In this document: positions 37,018 to 46,849 of the stretch, in pieces
Layout: every line of letters starts with the position of its first letter
Numbering within the stretch: the stretch's first letter is position 1
DNA from: Acidobacteriaceae bacterium
GTDB taxonomy: Bacteria; Acidobacteriota; Terriglobia; Terriglobales; Acidobacteriaceae
Assembly: GCA_025449575.1 (NCBI GenBank)
Contig: JANWJB010000077.1
Location: 1 to 48,471, forward strand
Direction of reading: 5' to 3'
DNA: 48,471 nucleotides
The notes under the pieces: model-generated
Databases searched by the model: none
Told to the model about the DNA's origin: nothing
Seen by the model: the letters and a program-made list of their open reading frames with translations, nothing else
Program-made: the position numbers and the translations under genes

Positions 37018-37809
37018 ATGAGCTTATTGGAAATCCGGAATCTCCACGCAAAAGTGGATAACCATGAAATTTTGAAGGGCGTGAACTTGACCGTGAACGC
37101 GGGCGAGGTGCACTCCATCATGGGGCCCAATGGCTCCGGCAAAAGCACGCTGGCCCAGGTGCTGGCACGCCGCGACACCTATGAGGTCACCGCGGGGGAA
37201 GTGCTCTTCAACGGCAAGGATCTCCTGGCGATGAAACCGGAAGAAGCAGCCTGCGAAGGGCTGTTTATGGCCTTCCAATATCCGGTGGAGATTCCCGGCA
37301 TCGGCAATGCGCACTTTCTGCGCACGGCGATGAACGCCGTCCGCCGCTACCGCCATCAGGACGAAGTCGATGCCATCGACTTTCTGCCTCTCTATCGGGA
37401 GAAGCTCAAGCTCCTGGAGATGGATGAGAAGCTGATGAGCCGCTCGCTGAACGAGGGATTCTCGGGCGGCGAGAAAAAGCGCAACGAGATTTTGCAGATG
37501 GCCCTGCTGGAACCCAAGCTTGCGATTTTGGATGAGACTGACTCCGGACTGGATATCGATGCGCTGCGCATCGTAGCTCAAGGAGTGAACGCGATGCGCA
37601 GCCCCGATCGGGCGATCATCCTGGTTACCCACTACCAGCGGCTGCTGGACTACATCGTTCCCGACTTCGTCGACGTGCTGGTGGAGGGCCGGATCGTCCG
37701 CTCCGGCGGTCCTGAGCTGGCTTTGGAGTTGGAAGACACCGGCTATGGCGCGATGGAGACCAAAGTGATGGAGACCGCGGCGCGCGGAGGCGAGGTGAGA
37801 GCACGGTGA
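37018..37809 (+). CDS. sufC: Fe-S cluster assembly ATPase SufC
   Basis: GPNGSGKSTLAQVLA; GLFMAFQYPVEIPG; FSGGEKKRNEILQM; LAILDETDSGLDIDAL. Confidence 0.97.
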   Translation: MSLLEIRNLHAKVDNHEILKGVNLTVNAGEVHSIMGPNGSGKSTLAQVLARRDTYEVTAGEVLFNGKDLLAMKPEEAACEGLFMAFQYPVEIPGIGNAHFLRTAMNAVRRYRHQDEVDAIDFLPLYREKLKLLEMDEKLMSRSLNEGFSGGEKKRNEILQMALLEPKLAILDETDSGLDIDALRIVAQGVNAMRSPDRAIILVTHYQRLLDYIVPDFVDVLVEGRIVRSGGPELALELEDTGYGAMETKVMETAARGGEVRAR

Positions 37810-39218
37810 GCCTGGCCACGCTAACGGAAAATTACCTGGAGAGCTTCAGCGACTTTGAGGCCCGCGCTGCAGGGCATCGCCTGCCTTGGCTCAAGAATCT
37901 GCGTGGCGACGCATTTGCACGTTTTTGCCAAATTGGCTTTCCCACCACGCACGATGAGGACTGGCGCTTCACCAACGTTTCGGCTCTGGCCCAGACCGGC
38001 TTCCGTCTTGCCCCGGCAAGCCCGACCCAGCTCTCGCCTGAGGCAATCGAGCCTTACCGCGTGCCCGGAGCGGGCGTGCAGCTGGTTTTCGTAGATGGGC
38101 GATTTGCTCCGGAGCTTTCTCGGACCGCCCAGTTACCCGATGGCGTCGAAGCCGGCAGCTTGGCGGCCAAGATCGAGAGCGATCCGGCAGAGCTTGAGCC
38201 GCTGTTGGGCCGCTACTTTGACTCTGGCCGCGATGCCTTCTCCGCGCTGAATACTGCTTTTCTCGAGGATGGAGCTTATATTCGCGTTCGCAAGGGGATA
38301 GTGGTCGAGGAGCCCATCTGCCTGCTCTTCGTCTCTAGCTCCGCCGCTCCGGAAGCAAATTCGCTGGTGCCGGCCGCAGGCGCAATCATGACCCATCCGC
38401 GCAATCTCATCGTTGTCGGGGAGAACGCCCACGCCGGCTTTCTTGAAGATTATGTTTCGCTCGGCCAGGATGCGGCCTTTTGCAATTCGGTTACCGTTCT
38501 GCTGGCCGGCGACCACAGCGTTGCCACTCACTCCATGATTGAGCGCGAAAACCTTCGCTCTTTCAACGTCTCGACTCTGCGCATCCAGCAGGGAAGAGCC
38601 TCCGACGTGGCCTCCCATTCGGTGTTGCTGGGCGGTGCGCTGGTGCGCAACAATGTGCATCCGGTTCTGGCCGGCGAGGGAGCCGAGTGCCTGATCAACG
38701 GTCTGTTCGTCGGAGGCGGTAAACAGCACTTGGACAATTACATGTTGGTCGAGCATGCCAGTCCGCGCTGCGCCAGCCGCCAGTTCTACAACGGCATCCT
38801 TGACGGACATTCCAGCGGCGTTTTCCATGGCCGCATCATCGTTCAGAAGGATGCGCAGAAGACCGACAGCAAACAGACCAACCGCAACCTGCTGCTCTCC
38901 GATGACGCGCGCATCGACACCAAGCCGCAGTTGGAAATCTACGCCGACGACGTGAAATGCACGCATGGAGCCACCATCGGCCAGATCGACGCGGAGGCTC
39001 TCTTCTATCTGCGCTCGCGCGGCATCAGCGAGGCGGACGCGCGCAAGCTGCTGCTGGTGGCCTTCGCCAGCGAGTGCCTCGACCGCATGAAGCCGGGACC
39101 GGTCCGCGAGCGGATCGAGAAATTGATCCAGACCTGCCTGGCCCAGGTGGCGCTTTCAGTGACCTCCGCTTCTTCCAGCGGAACCGGCGGAGTCGGATAT
39201 TGGGAGGCTGCAGAATGA
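37806..39218 (+). CDS. sufD: Fe-S cluster assembly protein SufD
   Basis: DEDWRFTNVSAL; SDDARIDTKPQLEIYADDVKCTHGATIGQIDAEALFYLRSRGI. Confidence 0.96.
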   Translation: MSLATLTENYLESFSDFEARAAGHRLPWLKNLRGDAFARFCQIGFPTTHDEDWRFTNVSALAQTGFRLAPASPTQLSPEAIEPYRVPGAGVQLVFVDGRFAPELSRTAQLPDGVEAGSLAAKIESDPAELEPLLGRYFDSGRDAFSALNTAFLEDGAYIRVRKGIVVEEPICLLFVSSSAAPEANSLVPAAGAIMTHPRNLIVVGENAHAGFLEDYVSLGQDAAFCNSVTVLLAGDHSVATHSMIERENLRSFNVSTLRIQQGRASDVASHSVLLGGALVRNNVHPVLAGEGAECLINGLFVGGGKQHLDNYMLVEHASPRCASRQFYNGILDGHSSGVFHGRIIVQKDAQKTDSKQTNRNLLLSDDARIDTKPQLEIYADDVKCTHGATIGQIDAEALFYLRSRGISEADARKLLLVAFASECLDRMKPGPVRERIEKLIQTCLAQVALSVTSASSSGTGGVGYWEAAE

Positions 39219-40483
39219 GTGCCCACCACGGTCTTTCTTCCCCCGGTGCAATCGCTGAAAAAGGCGAGTTGGATGTCGAGACGATTCGCCGCGACTTTCC
39301 CATCCTCTCCCAGCGCGTGCGGCACAAGCCGCTGGTCTATCTGGACAACGCCGCGACCACGCAGAAGCCCCGCGCGGTTATCGACGCGCTCTTGCGTTAT
39401 TACGAAACCGAAAACTCCAACATCCATCGTGGCGTGCATTACCTCTCCGAGGTGGCGACGGAGAAGTATGAGAAGGCGCGGGAGCGGGTGAGAGGTTTCC
39501 TCCACGCCGAATCTACCAGCGAGATCGTTTTTGTCCGCGGCGCCACGGAAGGCATCAATCTCGTGGCGCAGACCTATGGCCGGGCCAACCTGAGTGCCGG
39601 CGATGAAGTCCTGATCTCTGCCATGGAGCATCACTCGAATATCGTGCCCTGGCAGATGATCTGCGATGAAAAGAATGCGCGGCTGCGGGTGGCGCCCATC
39701 GGGGAGAGCGGCGAGCTCGATTTCGGAGCCTTCGAGCAGCTCCTCAGCCCGCGCACCAAGCTGGTTGCCATTACCCACGTCTCCAACGCCTTGGGAACCA
39801 TCAATCCTATCCGCCAGATCGTTCAAGCGGCGCACCGCCTCCATGTTCCGGTGCTGGTGGACGGTGCGCAATCCGCGCCCCATCTTCCCGTCGACGTACA
39901 GAGTCTCGATTGCGACTTCTTTACCTTCTCCGGGCACAAGGTCTACGGTCCAACCGGCATTGGAATCCTTTATGGCAAGGCCGCCTTGCTGGACGACATG
40001 CCTCCCTATCAGGGTGGCGGCGACATGATCAGCTCGGTAACGTTCGAGAAGACGATCTACAACAAGCTGCCTTACAAATTCGAGGCGGGCACTCCGAACA
40101 TTGCCGGCGCCATCGGGCTAGGCGCGGCGATCGATTATGTTCAGGCCATCGGCTTGCAAAGGATTGCCGCGCACGAAGATCACCTGCTGGCGCACGCCAC
40201 CGCCGCGCTGGAAGCCATTGCCGGCATTCGCATTATCGGCACCGCCAAGCGCAAGGCCGGAGTGCTCTCCTTCGTCTTCGGCGAAATCCATCCTCACGAT
40301 GTGGGAACCATTCTCGATCAGGAGGGAATCGCCATTCGCACCGGACACCACTGCGCCCAGCCGGTGATGCAGCGCTACGGCATACCCGCGACGGCGCGCG
40401 CCTCCTTCGGTCTTTACAACACCATTGCCGAAGTCGATGCGCTGGCCGCCGGCGTCGGGCTGGTGCGGGAGGTATTTGCCTGA
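39215..40483 (+). CDS. sufS: Cysteine desulfurase SufS
   Basis: DFPILSQRVRHKPLVYLDNAATTQKP; SGHKVYGPTGIGILYGK; RTGHHCAQPVM. Start at 39215. Confidence 0.97.
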   Translation: MSAHHGLSSPGAIAEKGELDVETIRRDFPILSQRVRHKPLVYLDNAATTQKPRAVIDALLRYYETENSNIHRGVHYLSEVATEKYEKARERVRGFLHAESTSEIVFVRGATEGINLVAQTYGRANLSAGDEVLISAMEHHSNIVPWQMICDEKNARLRVAPIGESGELDFGAFEQLLSPRTKLVAITHVSNALGTINPIRQIVQAAHRLHVPVLVDGAQSAPHLPVDVQSLDCDFFTFSGHKVYGPTGIGILYGKAALLDDMPPYQGGGDMISSVTFEKTIYNKLPYKFEAGTPNIAGAIGLGAAIDYVQAIGLQRIAAHEDHLLAHATAALEAIAGIRIIGTAKRKAGVLSFVFGEIHPHDVGTILDQEGIAIRTGHHCAQPVMQRYGIPATARASFGLYNTIAEVDALAAGVGLVREVFA

Positions 40484-40944
40484 TGTCCGATTTGCGTGAG
40501 CTCTACCAGGAAATCATCCTGGAGCACAGCAAGGCGCCGCGCAACTTTCGCCAGCCGGAGGCCGCCAACCAGAGCGCGGAGGGGTATAACCCGCTCTGCG
40601 GCGATCACTTCACCGTCTATCTGGAGATGGATGGCGATTGCATCCGCGATATCGGCTTTCAAGGTTCCGGCTGTGCCATCTCCAAGGCTTCCGCCTCGAT
40701 GATGACCCAGAGCGTAAAGGGCAAGACCAAGGCCGAGGCAGAGCGACTCTTCCATCAGTTTCGCGACCTGGTCGCCGGCCATTCGCATGCGAACAGCGAT
40801 TCCGGCGAAGCCACGCAACTGGGAAAGCTGGAAATTTTCGCCGGCGTCTCCAAATTTCCTACTCGCACCAAATGCGCGACGCTGGCTTGGCACACGCTGC
40901 AGGCTGCGATCGAACGCAAGCAGAAAGCGGTTTCTACGGAATAG
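40483..40944 (+). CDS. sufU: SufU-type Fe-S scaffold/sulfur relay protein
   Basis: LYQEIILEHSKAPRNF; NPLCGDHFTVYLE; GFQGSGCAISKASASMMT; PTRTKCATLAWHTL. Confidence 0.95.
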   Translation: MSDLRELYQEIILEHSKAPRNFRQPEAANQSAEGYNPLCGDHFTVYLEMDGDCIRDIGFQGSGCAISKASASMMTQSVKGKTKAEAERLFHQFRDLVAGHSHANSDSGEATQLGKLEIFAGVSKFPTRTKCATLAWHTLQAAIERKQKAVSTE

Positions 40945-40959
40945 GGAGGTACCGGGCCC

Positions 40960-41505
40960 ATGGACGGCGTCGATCTGGTGGTTCTAACCCGGGCATGCGA
41001 GGCGGTCGGGGTGCCCAGCGGCGTGGGCCGCACCCTCTCCGCCGGAACGGTTGTCCGCATCCTGCAACATCTTGGCGACGGTTATACCGTTGGCACCGAT
41101 TACGGCGAGATGTATCGCATCGACGACTCCTATGCCGACGCCCTGGGCCGCGAAAGGACTGAGCCCCCGCCGCCCTCCACCGATGCGCCCTTCAGCGAAG
41201 AGATGGTTCGCGAGCAGCTCAAGACGGTTTACGATCCCGAGATCCCCGTCGATGTCGTCGAGCTGGGCCTGATTTATGACTCCGAGATCGTGCCCCTCGA
41301 CGATGGCGGCAGGAAGATCCACATCACAATGTCGCTGACCGCTCCCGGCTGCGGCATGAGCGAGGTTCTGAAGGCGGATGTGGAACGCAAGCTTTCCTCG
41401 CTGCCGACCGTGAAAGAGGTGCAGGTGGATGTGGTCTTCGATCCGCCCTGGCACCCTGGGCTGATGTCGGAAGCGGCCCGGCTGCAGCTCGGCTTCGATA
41501 TGTAG
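40960..41505 (+). CDS. sufT: SufT family protein (DUF59/MIP18 domain)
   Basis: VYDPEIPVDVVELGLIYDSEI; MSLTAPGCGMSEVL; VVFDPPWHPGLMSEAARLQLGF. Confidence 0.93.
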   Translation: MDGVDLVVLTRACEAVGVPSGVGRTLSAGTVVRILQHLGDGYTVGTDYGEMYRIDDSYADALGRERTEPPPPSTDAPFSEEMVREQLKTVYDPEIPVDVVELGLIYDSEIVPLDDGGRKIHITMSLTAPGCGMSEVLKADVERKLSSLPTVKEVQVDVVFDPPWHPGLMSEAARLQLGFDM

Positions 41506-41526
41506 AGCCCGCGGAGAGAAAGCACG

Positions 41527-42105
41527 ATGAATCTTCTGCATCGCATTGTCTGCCGCTCCGGAATGTGGAAGCGGGTAGTCGAAGAGAAGATCTTTCCCTG
41601 GGTTTTTCAAGACGTCAATCTCGGCAGCCACGTGCTTGAGGTTGGCCCCGGACCCGGGCTCACCACCGATCTGCTGCGGAGCCGGGTCGACCGCTTGACC
41701 GCGGTTGAAATCGACCATGCGCTCGCCCGGAAGCTGGCTCGCCGCTTGGCTGGAACAAACGTCACCGTGGTGGAGCAGGATGCCACGTCGATGAAATTTC
41801 CCGATGCCAGCTTTGACGGAGCCGTCTGCCTCACCATGCTGCACCACGTTCCATCCCCAGCCTTGCAAGACCGGCTGCTCGCCGAAGTCGCCCGCGTCCT
41901 GCGTCCCGGAGCGATCTTTGCCGGATGCGACACCATCGCGCACTCCAGCTTCAGTTGGACGCACCTCTTTGACACCAGAGTGCCGGTCGATCCCCAGACG
42001 TTTCCCGCGCGGCTCCAGGCGGCAGGCTTCGAAGATGTTTATCTCGAAACCAACGAACGCGCCTTCCGCTTTGTCGCTCGCAAACCGGTGGCGGCTCCTC
42101 AGTAA
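41527..42105 (+). CDS. Class I SAM-dependent methyltransferase
   Basis: VLEVGPGPGLTTDLL; DASFDGAVCLTMLHHVP; EVARVLRPGAIFAG. Confidence 0.92.
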   Translation: MNLLHRIVCRSGMWKRVVEEKIFPWVFQDVNLGSHVLEVGPGPGLTTDLLRSRVDRLTAVEIDHALARKLARRLAGTNVTVVEQDATSMKFPDASFDGAVCLTMLHHVPSPALQDRLLAEVARVLRPGAIFAGCDTIAHSSFSWTHLFDTRVPVDPQTFPARLQAAGFEDVYLETNERAFRFVARKPVAAPQ

Positions 42106-42144
42106 AAGGACGCGGATCGCAGACCTCGTGGCGCCGCTTCCGCT

Positions 42145-42747
42145 CTACAGCGCGAGCAGCTTGACGTGCTCCGCGCGGACTTCGGCGGCGCTGAAAACGC
42201 GATAGAAAGGCGCGCCCTGAGCCGCTTTCTCCACGGCGGGGCGGCCGTTGGCCTCCTCCCGCTCCACCAGGCAGGCGACGGCGAGAATCTGCATGCCGGC
42301 CTCGCGCGCCGCCTCAATGGCGGCAATGGTGGAAGCGCCCGTAGTGCATACATCGTCCACAATCACCACCGGCGCGCCGGAGACGCAGAAGCCCTCGATG
42401 CGCCGTCCGGCGCCATGGCTCTTTTCTGCCTTGCGCACTAAAAAGCCGTCGAGCACGGTAGCGCCCGGATGCTCAAGCGCCTGCCAGGCGCTGCCCGCGG
42501 AGACGTTTGAGACAATCGGATCGGCGCCGAGTGTAAGCCCGCCCACCGCGCGCGGCAGCAGGCGGTGCTCCCGGATCAAATCGAGAATCACCACGCCCGT
42601 CAGGCGGCCGCCTTCGCCGCTAAGGGTGGTGGTGCGGCAGTCGACGTAATAGTCGCTGACCCCGCCGGAGGAGAGTTTGAACTCGCCGAGCTTGAAGGAA
42701 TCTCGGGCCAGGCGCTTCAGCAGTGCATCGCGATGCGTGACGGTCAT
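42145..42747 (-). CDS. pyrE: Orotate phosphoribosyltransferase
   Basis: KLGEFKLSSGGVSDYYVDCR; VGGLTLGADPIV; VVIVDDVCTTGAST. Start at 42747. Confidence 0.94.
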   Translation of the reverse strand: MTVTHRDALLKRLARDSFKLGEFKLSSGGVSDYYVDCRTTTLSGEGGRLTGVVILDLIREHRLLPRAVGGLTLGADPIVSNVSAGSAWQALEHPGATVLDGFLVRKAEKSHGAGRRIEGFCVSGAPVVIVDDVCTTGASTIAAIEAAREAGMQILAVACLVEREEANGRPAVEKAAQGAPFYRVFSAAEVRAEHVKLLAL

Positions 42748-42822
42748 CGCGTCCAGTGTACCGGAGCGGGCACGAAAGAGCAGAAGCGGCGCGGCCATAG
42801 CCGGCGGCCGGGAAGCCGGATA

Positions 42823-42893
42823 GGATTTTCAATCAAGAAAAATCCGCCCTTCCAGGTGTTGCGCCGGGTGCACCTCGTGCCGATTCTGCTCTA
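42823..42893. repeat. Possible degenerate MITE-like element
   Basis: Hairpin GGATTTT-CAATCAAGA-AAAATCC resembles the element core loop (CCGTCAAG). The right end CGATTCTGCTCTAG resembles GAATCCGCTCTAT. Confidence 0.3.
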
Positions 42894-42916
42894 GACTGCC
42901 GCGATTTGGAGCATCC

Positions 42917-43390
42917 TCAGACTTGCCCGGCCAGCTTCTTCGCGATTCCCGCTGCGATGGGAACTTCGTAGCGTTTGCCCTGATAGGCGAGGACCATCAG
43001 GATGATCCAGGCGGCCAGCGTGACCAGGCTCAAGAGTATGGAAATCAACGACCAGAAGGCCCACATTCCCAGGAACCCGCTGCCCACGATGCCGAAGCTC
43101 AGAATGATCCTCAGCACGAAGAGAAAACCGAAGACGACGATGGACTGCGCCGCATGAAAGCGGACGAGCGGCCGCTTGTCGATCATCAAGAAGATAATGC
43201 CCGTAAGCCAGCCAAGCAGGTAGCACAGCAGCCCCGCGACATTTTCCTGCAAGCCGCTGCCTGCTGTGGAAATTGCTGCTGGAGTTCCCACCCCCGCTCC
43301 TGGCGCTGCGACGCCAATCGGTGCACCGCATTGCGGGCAATAGGCAACACCATCCGTCACCCCGGATCCGCATTTGCTGCAGAAAGCCAT
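42917..43390 (-). CDS. Zinc-ribbon plus DUF4870-like membrane protein
   Basis: MAFCSKCGSGVTDGVAYCPQCGAPIG; NVAGLLCYLLGWLTGIIFLMIDKRPLVRFHAAQSIVVFG. Confidence 0.85.
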   Translation of the reverse strand: MAFCSKCGSGVTDGVAYCPQCGAPIGVAAPGAGVGTPAAISTAGSGLQENVAGLLCYLLGWLTGIIFLMIDKRPLVRFHAAQSIVVFGFLFVLRIILSFGIVGSGFLGMWAFWSLISILLSLVTLAAWIILMVLAYQGKRYEVPIAAGIAKKLAGQV

Positions 43391-43535
43391 AAATTACCCT
43401 CCTCGACCGGCGGTAACTCGTCAAAAATGTCTCTGGCCCTGAGCTGCCGCGGAATGCTCAAGTTTTGCGGAAGCCTACGCGACGGGGGTCGAGGTGTCAA
43501 TAGGAGTTTGTCAAGGGGCCTGCGGGCGGTGGATG

Positions 43536-44222
43536 CTACGGCCGGCCTTTTTCATGGGAGGCGCGAAGCCGAAGCCGCTTCTCGGTGAGTTTCGCAATTT
43601 GCTCCCGAACCTCATCAATCGAGCCATCGCCCTCAATCACGGCCACTCGGCCACTCTCCCGGGCGGCAATCTCCCGGTATTTGTTGAGCACCCTTCGATA
43701 GAAGGCTTGGTCTTCGCGTTCGAATCTGTTTTCGTTCGCGCCCGGAGAGCCTTCGGCATCGCTGCGGGCGTTGCGCCGGCGCGCCCGCTGTAACGCTCGC
43801 TGGAGATTTGGCAGCAGTAGGAAGGTTAGATCAGGTTGCAAGCCGCCGCAGAGCCGGGCGTGCAGATCGAGCACGATCCGGCTGCCAAGTTGGCGCCCTC
43901 CACCCTGATAAGCTTCCGTGGAATCGGTGAAGCGGTCGCACAACACGACGTCACCTCGTTCCAGCGCCGGCCCGATCACCTCGGCGATCGATTGTGCGCG
44001 GTCGGCAAACATCAGCCCCAACTCCGCCAGCGGCGAGAGGTCATGCGTGCGGGAGTCCAGCAGCAGCCCGCGGATGCCGTCGCCAATGTGTGTGCCTCCC
44101 GGCTGGCGAGTGGCTGTAACGCTCTCTCCCCGCGCCTCCAACCATGCCTTCAAACCAGCCAACTGCGTGCTCTTGCCGGAGCCGTCGAGACCCTCGAAGG
44201 TGATGAAGAAGCCGCGGGACAT
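43536..44222 (-). CDS. tmk: Thymidylate kinase
   Basis: FITFEGLDGSGKSTQ; DRFTDSTEAYQGGGR. Confidence 0.95.
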   Translation of the reverse strand: MSRGFFITFEGLDGSGKSTQLAGLKAWLEARGESVTATRQPGGTHIGDGIRGLLLDSRTHDLSPLAELGLMFADRAQSIAEVIGPALERGDVVLCDRFTDSTEAYQGGGRQLGSRIVLDLHARLCGGLQPDLTFLLLPNLQRALQRARRRNARSDAEGSPGANENRFEREDQAFYRRVLNKYREIAARESGRVAVIEGDGSIDEVREQIAKLTEKRLRLRASHEKGRP

Positions 44223-44234
44223 GAGGCGAGTCTA

Positions 44235-46106
44235 CTAGACCAATGTTTCGGACGAAGGCAGGCTGCCGGGTTGCGCCGGCGCGAGATCAACCATCTCCAG
44301 CTCCAGACCGCCGAAATCGGGATGCTCATTCTCGCGCAGCCGGAAGGCGACATCAACGATAGCGCCGGCGTCCAGGCCCGCCTTCCGCACCCGTTCGGCC
44401 CAGTTCCAACCTAACGCGGAGAAGACTGGAGTGGCTCCGCTAGCGCCGCCCTGCGCCAGTTTGAGCTGCACATGCCGCTCCTTGAAGAACCGTGGCGGAG
44501 CAGCCACACGCAGATGCCGGGCTACAAAGATCGGCTCTTCATTCCCCATGCCGAAGGGCTCCAGGCTGCGCAAATGAGTGCAAAGCGCCGACGTGATTCG
44601 GTCCAGCGGCAAGACGGCGTCGCAGCGCAGGGCGGGAATCTCCGGCGCCGGATGGCTTTCCGTCCAGGACTGAAGCCGCCGCCGGAGTTCCGGCACCCGT
44701 TCGCTGGGCAGGGAAAAGCCCACCGCATGAGCATGTCCGCCAAAGCGGCTAAACAGGTCGCCGCAGCTCTCAATCGCCGCGAGCAGGTGAAAGCCGGGAA
44801 CGGAGCGGCCCGAGCCGTGCGCCTCGCCATCCTCCCGCGCGATCACCAGAGCCGGGCGGCCGCACGCATCGACGACGCGGGAGGCGAGAATGCCGAGAAT
44901 GCCGCGGTGCCAGCCCTCGCCATCGATTACCAGGCAGCGCTCGCCGTTGAGTTCGGCGTCCTCGGCCAGCCGCCGCTCAATCTCCTCCAGCACCGCTGCT
45001 TCGGCTTGGCGGCGTTCTCCATTCAACCGGTCGAGCTTTTCCGCCAGCTCCCGGGCACGTTGCGGGTCGCGCGTGGTGAAGAGTTCAACCACGTCGGAGG
45101 CAACGTCCATCCGTCCCGCGGCATTGATGCGCGGCGCCAGCCGGAAGGCGAGGTCTCCCGCGGTCAGCCGGCGCCCCTGCGATCCCAACCGCGCCAGCTC
45201 AAGCAACCGGCGCAGCCCCGGGTTTACCGGGCGGCGCAGTTGCTCCAGTCCCAGGCTCAGGAAGACCCGGTTTTCGCCCAGCAGCGGAACCGCGTCGGCA
45301 ACGGTGGCAATGGCCAGCATCTTGAGAAAGGAGGGAAGAATCTTGCTGCGCGCGCGGCCTGCGTCGCGGGCCTCCAGCAACGCCTGCGCCAGCTTAAAGG
45401 CGACGCCCGCTCCGCACAGGTGCTTGCAGGCATAGCCGCAGGCGGGCTGGTTGGGATTCAGGATGGCCAAGGCGCGCGGCAGACGGCCGCCGGGCGCCGC
45501 CACATCCGCCGCCGCCTCAGGCAAATCGCGCGCCGCCTCAGGCAGGTGATGATCGGTGACGATCAGATCCAATCCAAGAACTTCGGCCGCTTCCGCCGCG
45601 GCGAAGGCGCGAATCCCGCTGTCCACGCTGATCACCAGCCGGACCCCGTCGGCCGCCGCCGCCCCGAGAATCTCCGCCTGCATCCCGTACCCATCGCGGA
45701 TGCGATGCGGCACATGGAAACGAACCTTCCCCCCCAGCATCTCGATGGCGGTTTTCAACAGCACGATGGCGGTAGTTCCATCGGCGTCATAGTCGCCGTA
45801 GACCAGGATCGGCTCGCCGTCACGAATGGCGGATTGAATGCGGCTGACTGCCGTGGCCATGCCATGCATGCTGTAGGGGTCGAGCAGATCTTCGATGCGG
45901 GGGGAGAGAAATTGCCGCGCCTCTTCGGCATTGCGCACGCCGCGTGCGTAAAGCAGTTGCGCAACCAACGCGGGCAGCCCTGTGTCGCGCGACAGCTCCT
46001 GCGCGGCGCCCTGCGCGGTGCAGGGATCAGCCTCCGGCAGGGTCCAGCGGAAGAGCGGCAGCGTTGCGGAGATGCGCGAGGGCAGAGCGCGCGCCGCGGC
46101 CGCCAT
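44235..46106 (-). CDS. recJ: Single-stranded-DNA-specific exonuclease RecJ
   Basis: YGDYDADGTTAIVLL; SVDSGIRAF; VTDHHLPE; APRINAAGRM; FGGHAHAVGFSL. Start at 46106 preferred. Confidence 0.95.
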   Translation of the reverse strand: MAAAARALPSRISATLPLFRWTLPEADPCTAQGAAQELSRDTGLPALVAQLLYARGVRNAEEARQFLSPRIEDLLDPYSMHGMATAVSRIQSAIRDGEPILVYGDYDADGTTAIVLLKTAIEMLGGKVRFHVPHRIRDGYGMQAEILGAAAADGVRLVISVDSGIRAFAAAEAAEVLGLDLIVTDHHLPEAARDLPEAAADVAAPGGRLPRALAILNPNQPACGYACKHLCGAGVAFKLAQALLEARDAGRARSKILPSFLKMLAIATVADAVPLLGENRVFLSLGLEQLRRPVNPGLRRLLELARLGSQGRRLTAGDLAFRLAPRINAAGRMDVASDVVELFTTRDPQRARELAEKLDRLNGERRQAEAAVLEEIERRLAEDAELNGERCLVIDGEGWHRGILGILASRVVDACGRPALVIAREDGEAHGSGRSVPGFHLLAAIESCGDLFSRFGGHAHAVGFSLPSERVPELRRRLQSWTESHPAPEIPALRCDAVLPLDRITSALCTHLRSLEPFGMGNEEPIFVARHLRVAAPPRFFKERHVQLKLAQGGASGATPVFSALGWNWAERVRKAGLDAGAIVDVAFRLRENEHPDFGGLELEMVDLAPAQPGSLPSSETLV

Positions 46107-46579
46107 CACCCGTGGTCTTCCTCGTCGTCGTCCCCAAAAACCAGATCGCTGTATTCCTCGACGAACTCCAGCAGATGCTGGTAGCGCTCGTACCATTCCG
46201 TCGCGCTCTCGTGCACGAAGATCACGCCCTGGTAGGCGAAGCCGAGCTGAACGAAGCCGATCTTGCCCACGTAGTTCACCAGGTACTGCGCCTCTTGCAG
46301 TTCAGAGGCGTCCTCGTCGGAATAGTTCTCCGCGTGGATCTGCGCCAGCAGCATCTCCACGTCCTGCTTCTCCAGCACCACGCTGCTCATGGTGAGGAAG
46401 GGAGCGCCGGCGGCTTTCGCCATCTCGACAAAGTCTTTCCAACTGTCCGGATTCCGGTCGCCCTCCCATTGGACCGTGGCGATGTCCTCGGTCACGTATC
46501 CGGGCAGGCGGCGCATGCCGTGCCCTTCAATGAAGGCCACCATGTCGTCTTGCAGGGAGTGCAGATCGTCGGAGCGCAT
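46106..46579 (-). CDS. Conserved hypothetical protein (about 157 aa, acidic)
   Basis: Intact ORF MRSDDLHSLQDDMVAFIEGHGMRRLPGYVTEDIATVQWE..., adjacent to and co-directional with recJ. Acidic C-terminus. Confidence 0.7.
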   Translation of the reverse strand: MRSDDLHSLQDDMVAFIEGHGMRRLPGYVTEDIATVQWEGDRNPDSWKDFVEMAKAAGAPFLTMSSVVLEKQDVEMLLAQIHAENYSDEDASELQEAQYLVNYVGKIGFVQLGFAYQGVIFVHESATEWYERYQHLLEFVEEYSDLVFGDDDEEDHG

Positions 46580-46618
46580 ATGCTGGTTTCCTATTGTCGC
46601 AGATGTTCGAGGCGAATG

Positions 46619-46664
46619 GAGAGTGGATGCAATGCGCCTGCTCGATCGCATTGCATCCACTCTC
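46619..46664. repeat. Perfect inverted repeat with 18-bp arms and 10-nt loop
   Basis: GAGAGTGGATGCAATGCG-CCTGCTCGAT-CGCATTGCATCCACTCTC. Confidence 0.95.
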
Positions 46665-46819
46665 GCCGTGGAGAAGATTTGCGGCGGCGCCAGCCGCAAC
46701 TGTAGTGGTCGACTCCCCGTTCACCTTCGATCCGAAGAACGGCGAGGGGCTCAGCGTTGAGCCGCGGCGCGACCGCAAGACACTGAAAAAGAGCGCCTGA
46801 CCGCAACTCCGGTTGTTGC

Positions 46820-46849
46820 CTTCCGGGGCCCTACATCCGGCCCCGGAAG
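46820..46849. repeat. GC-rich stem-loop with perfect 11-bp arms
   Basis: CTTCCGGGGCC-CTACATCC-GGCCCCGGAAG. Confidence 0.9.

Noticed and set aside
44472-46184. 570-aa plus-strand ORF opposite recJ
   Set aside because: Shadow ORF antisense to the well-supported recJ gene; no recognisable motifs.
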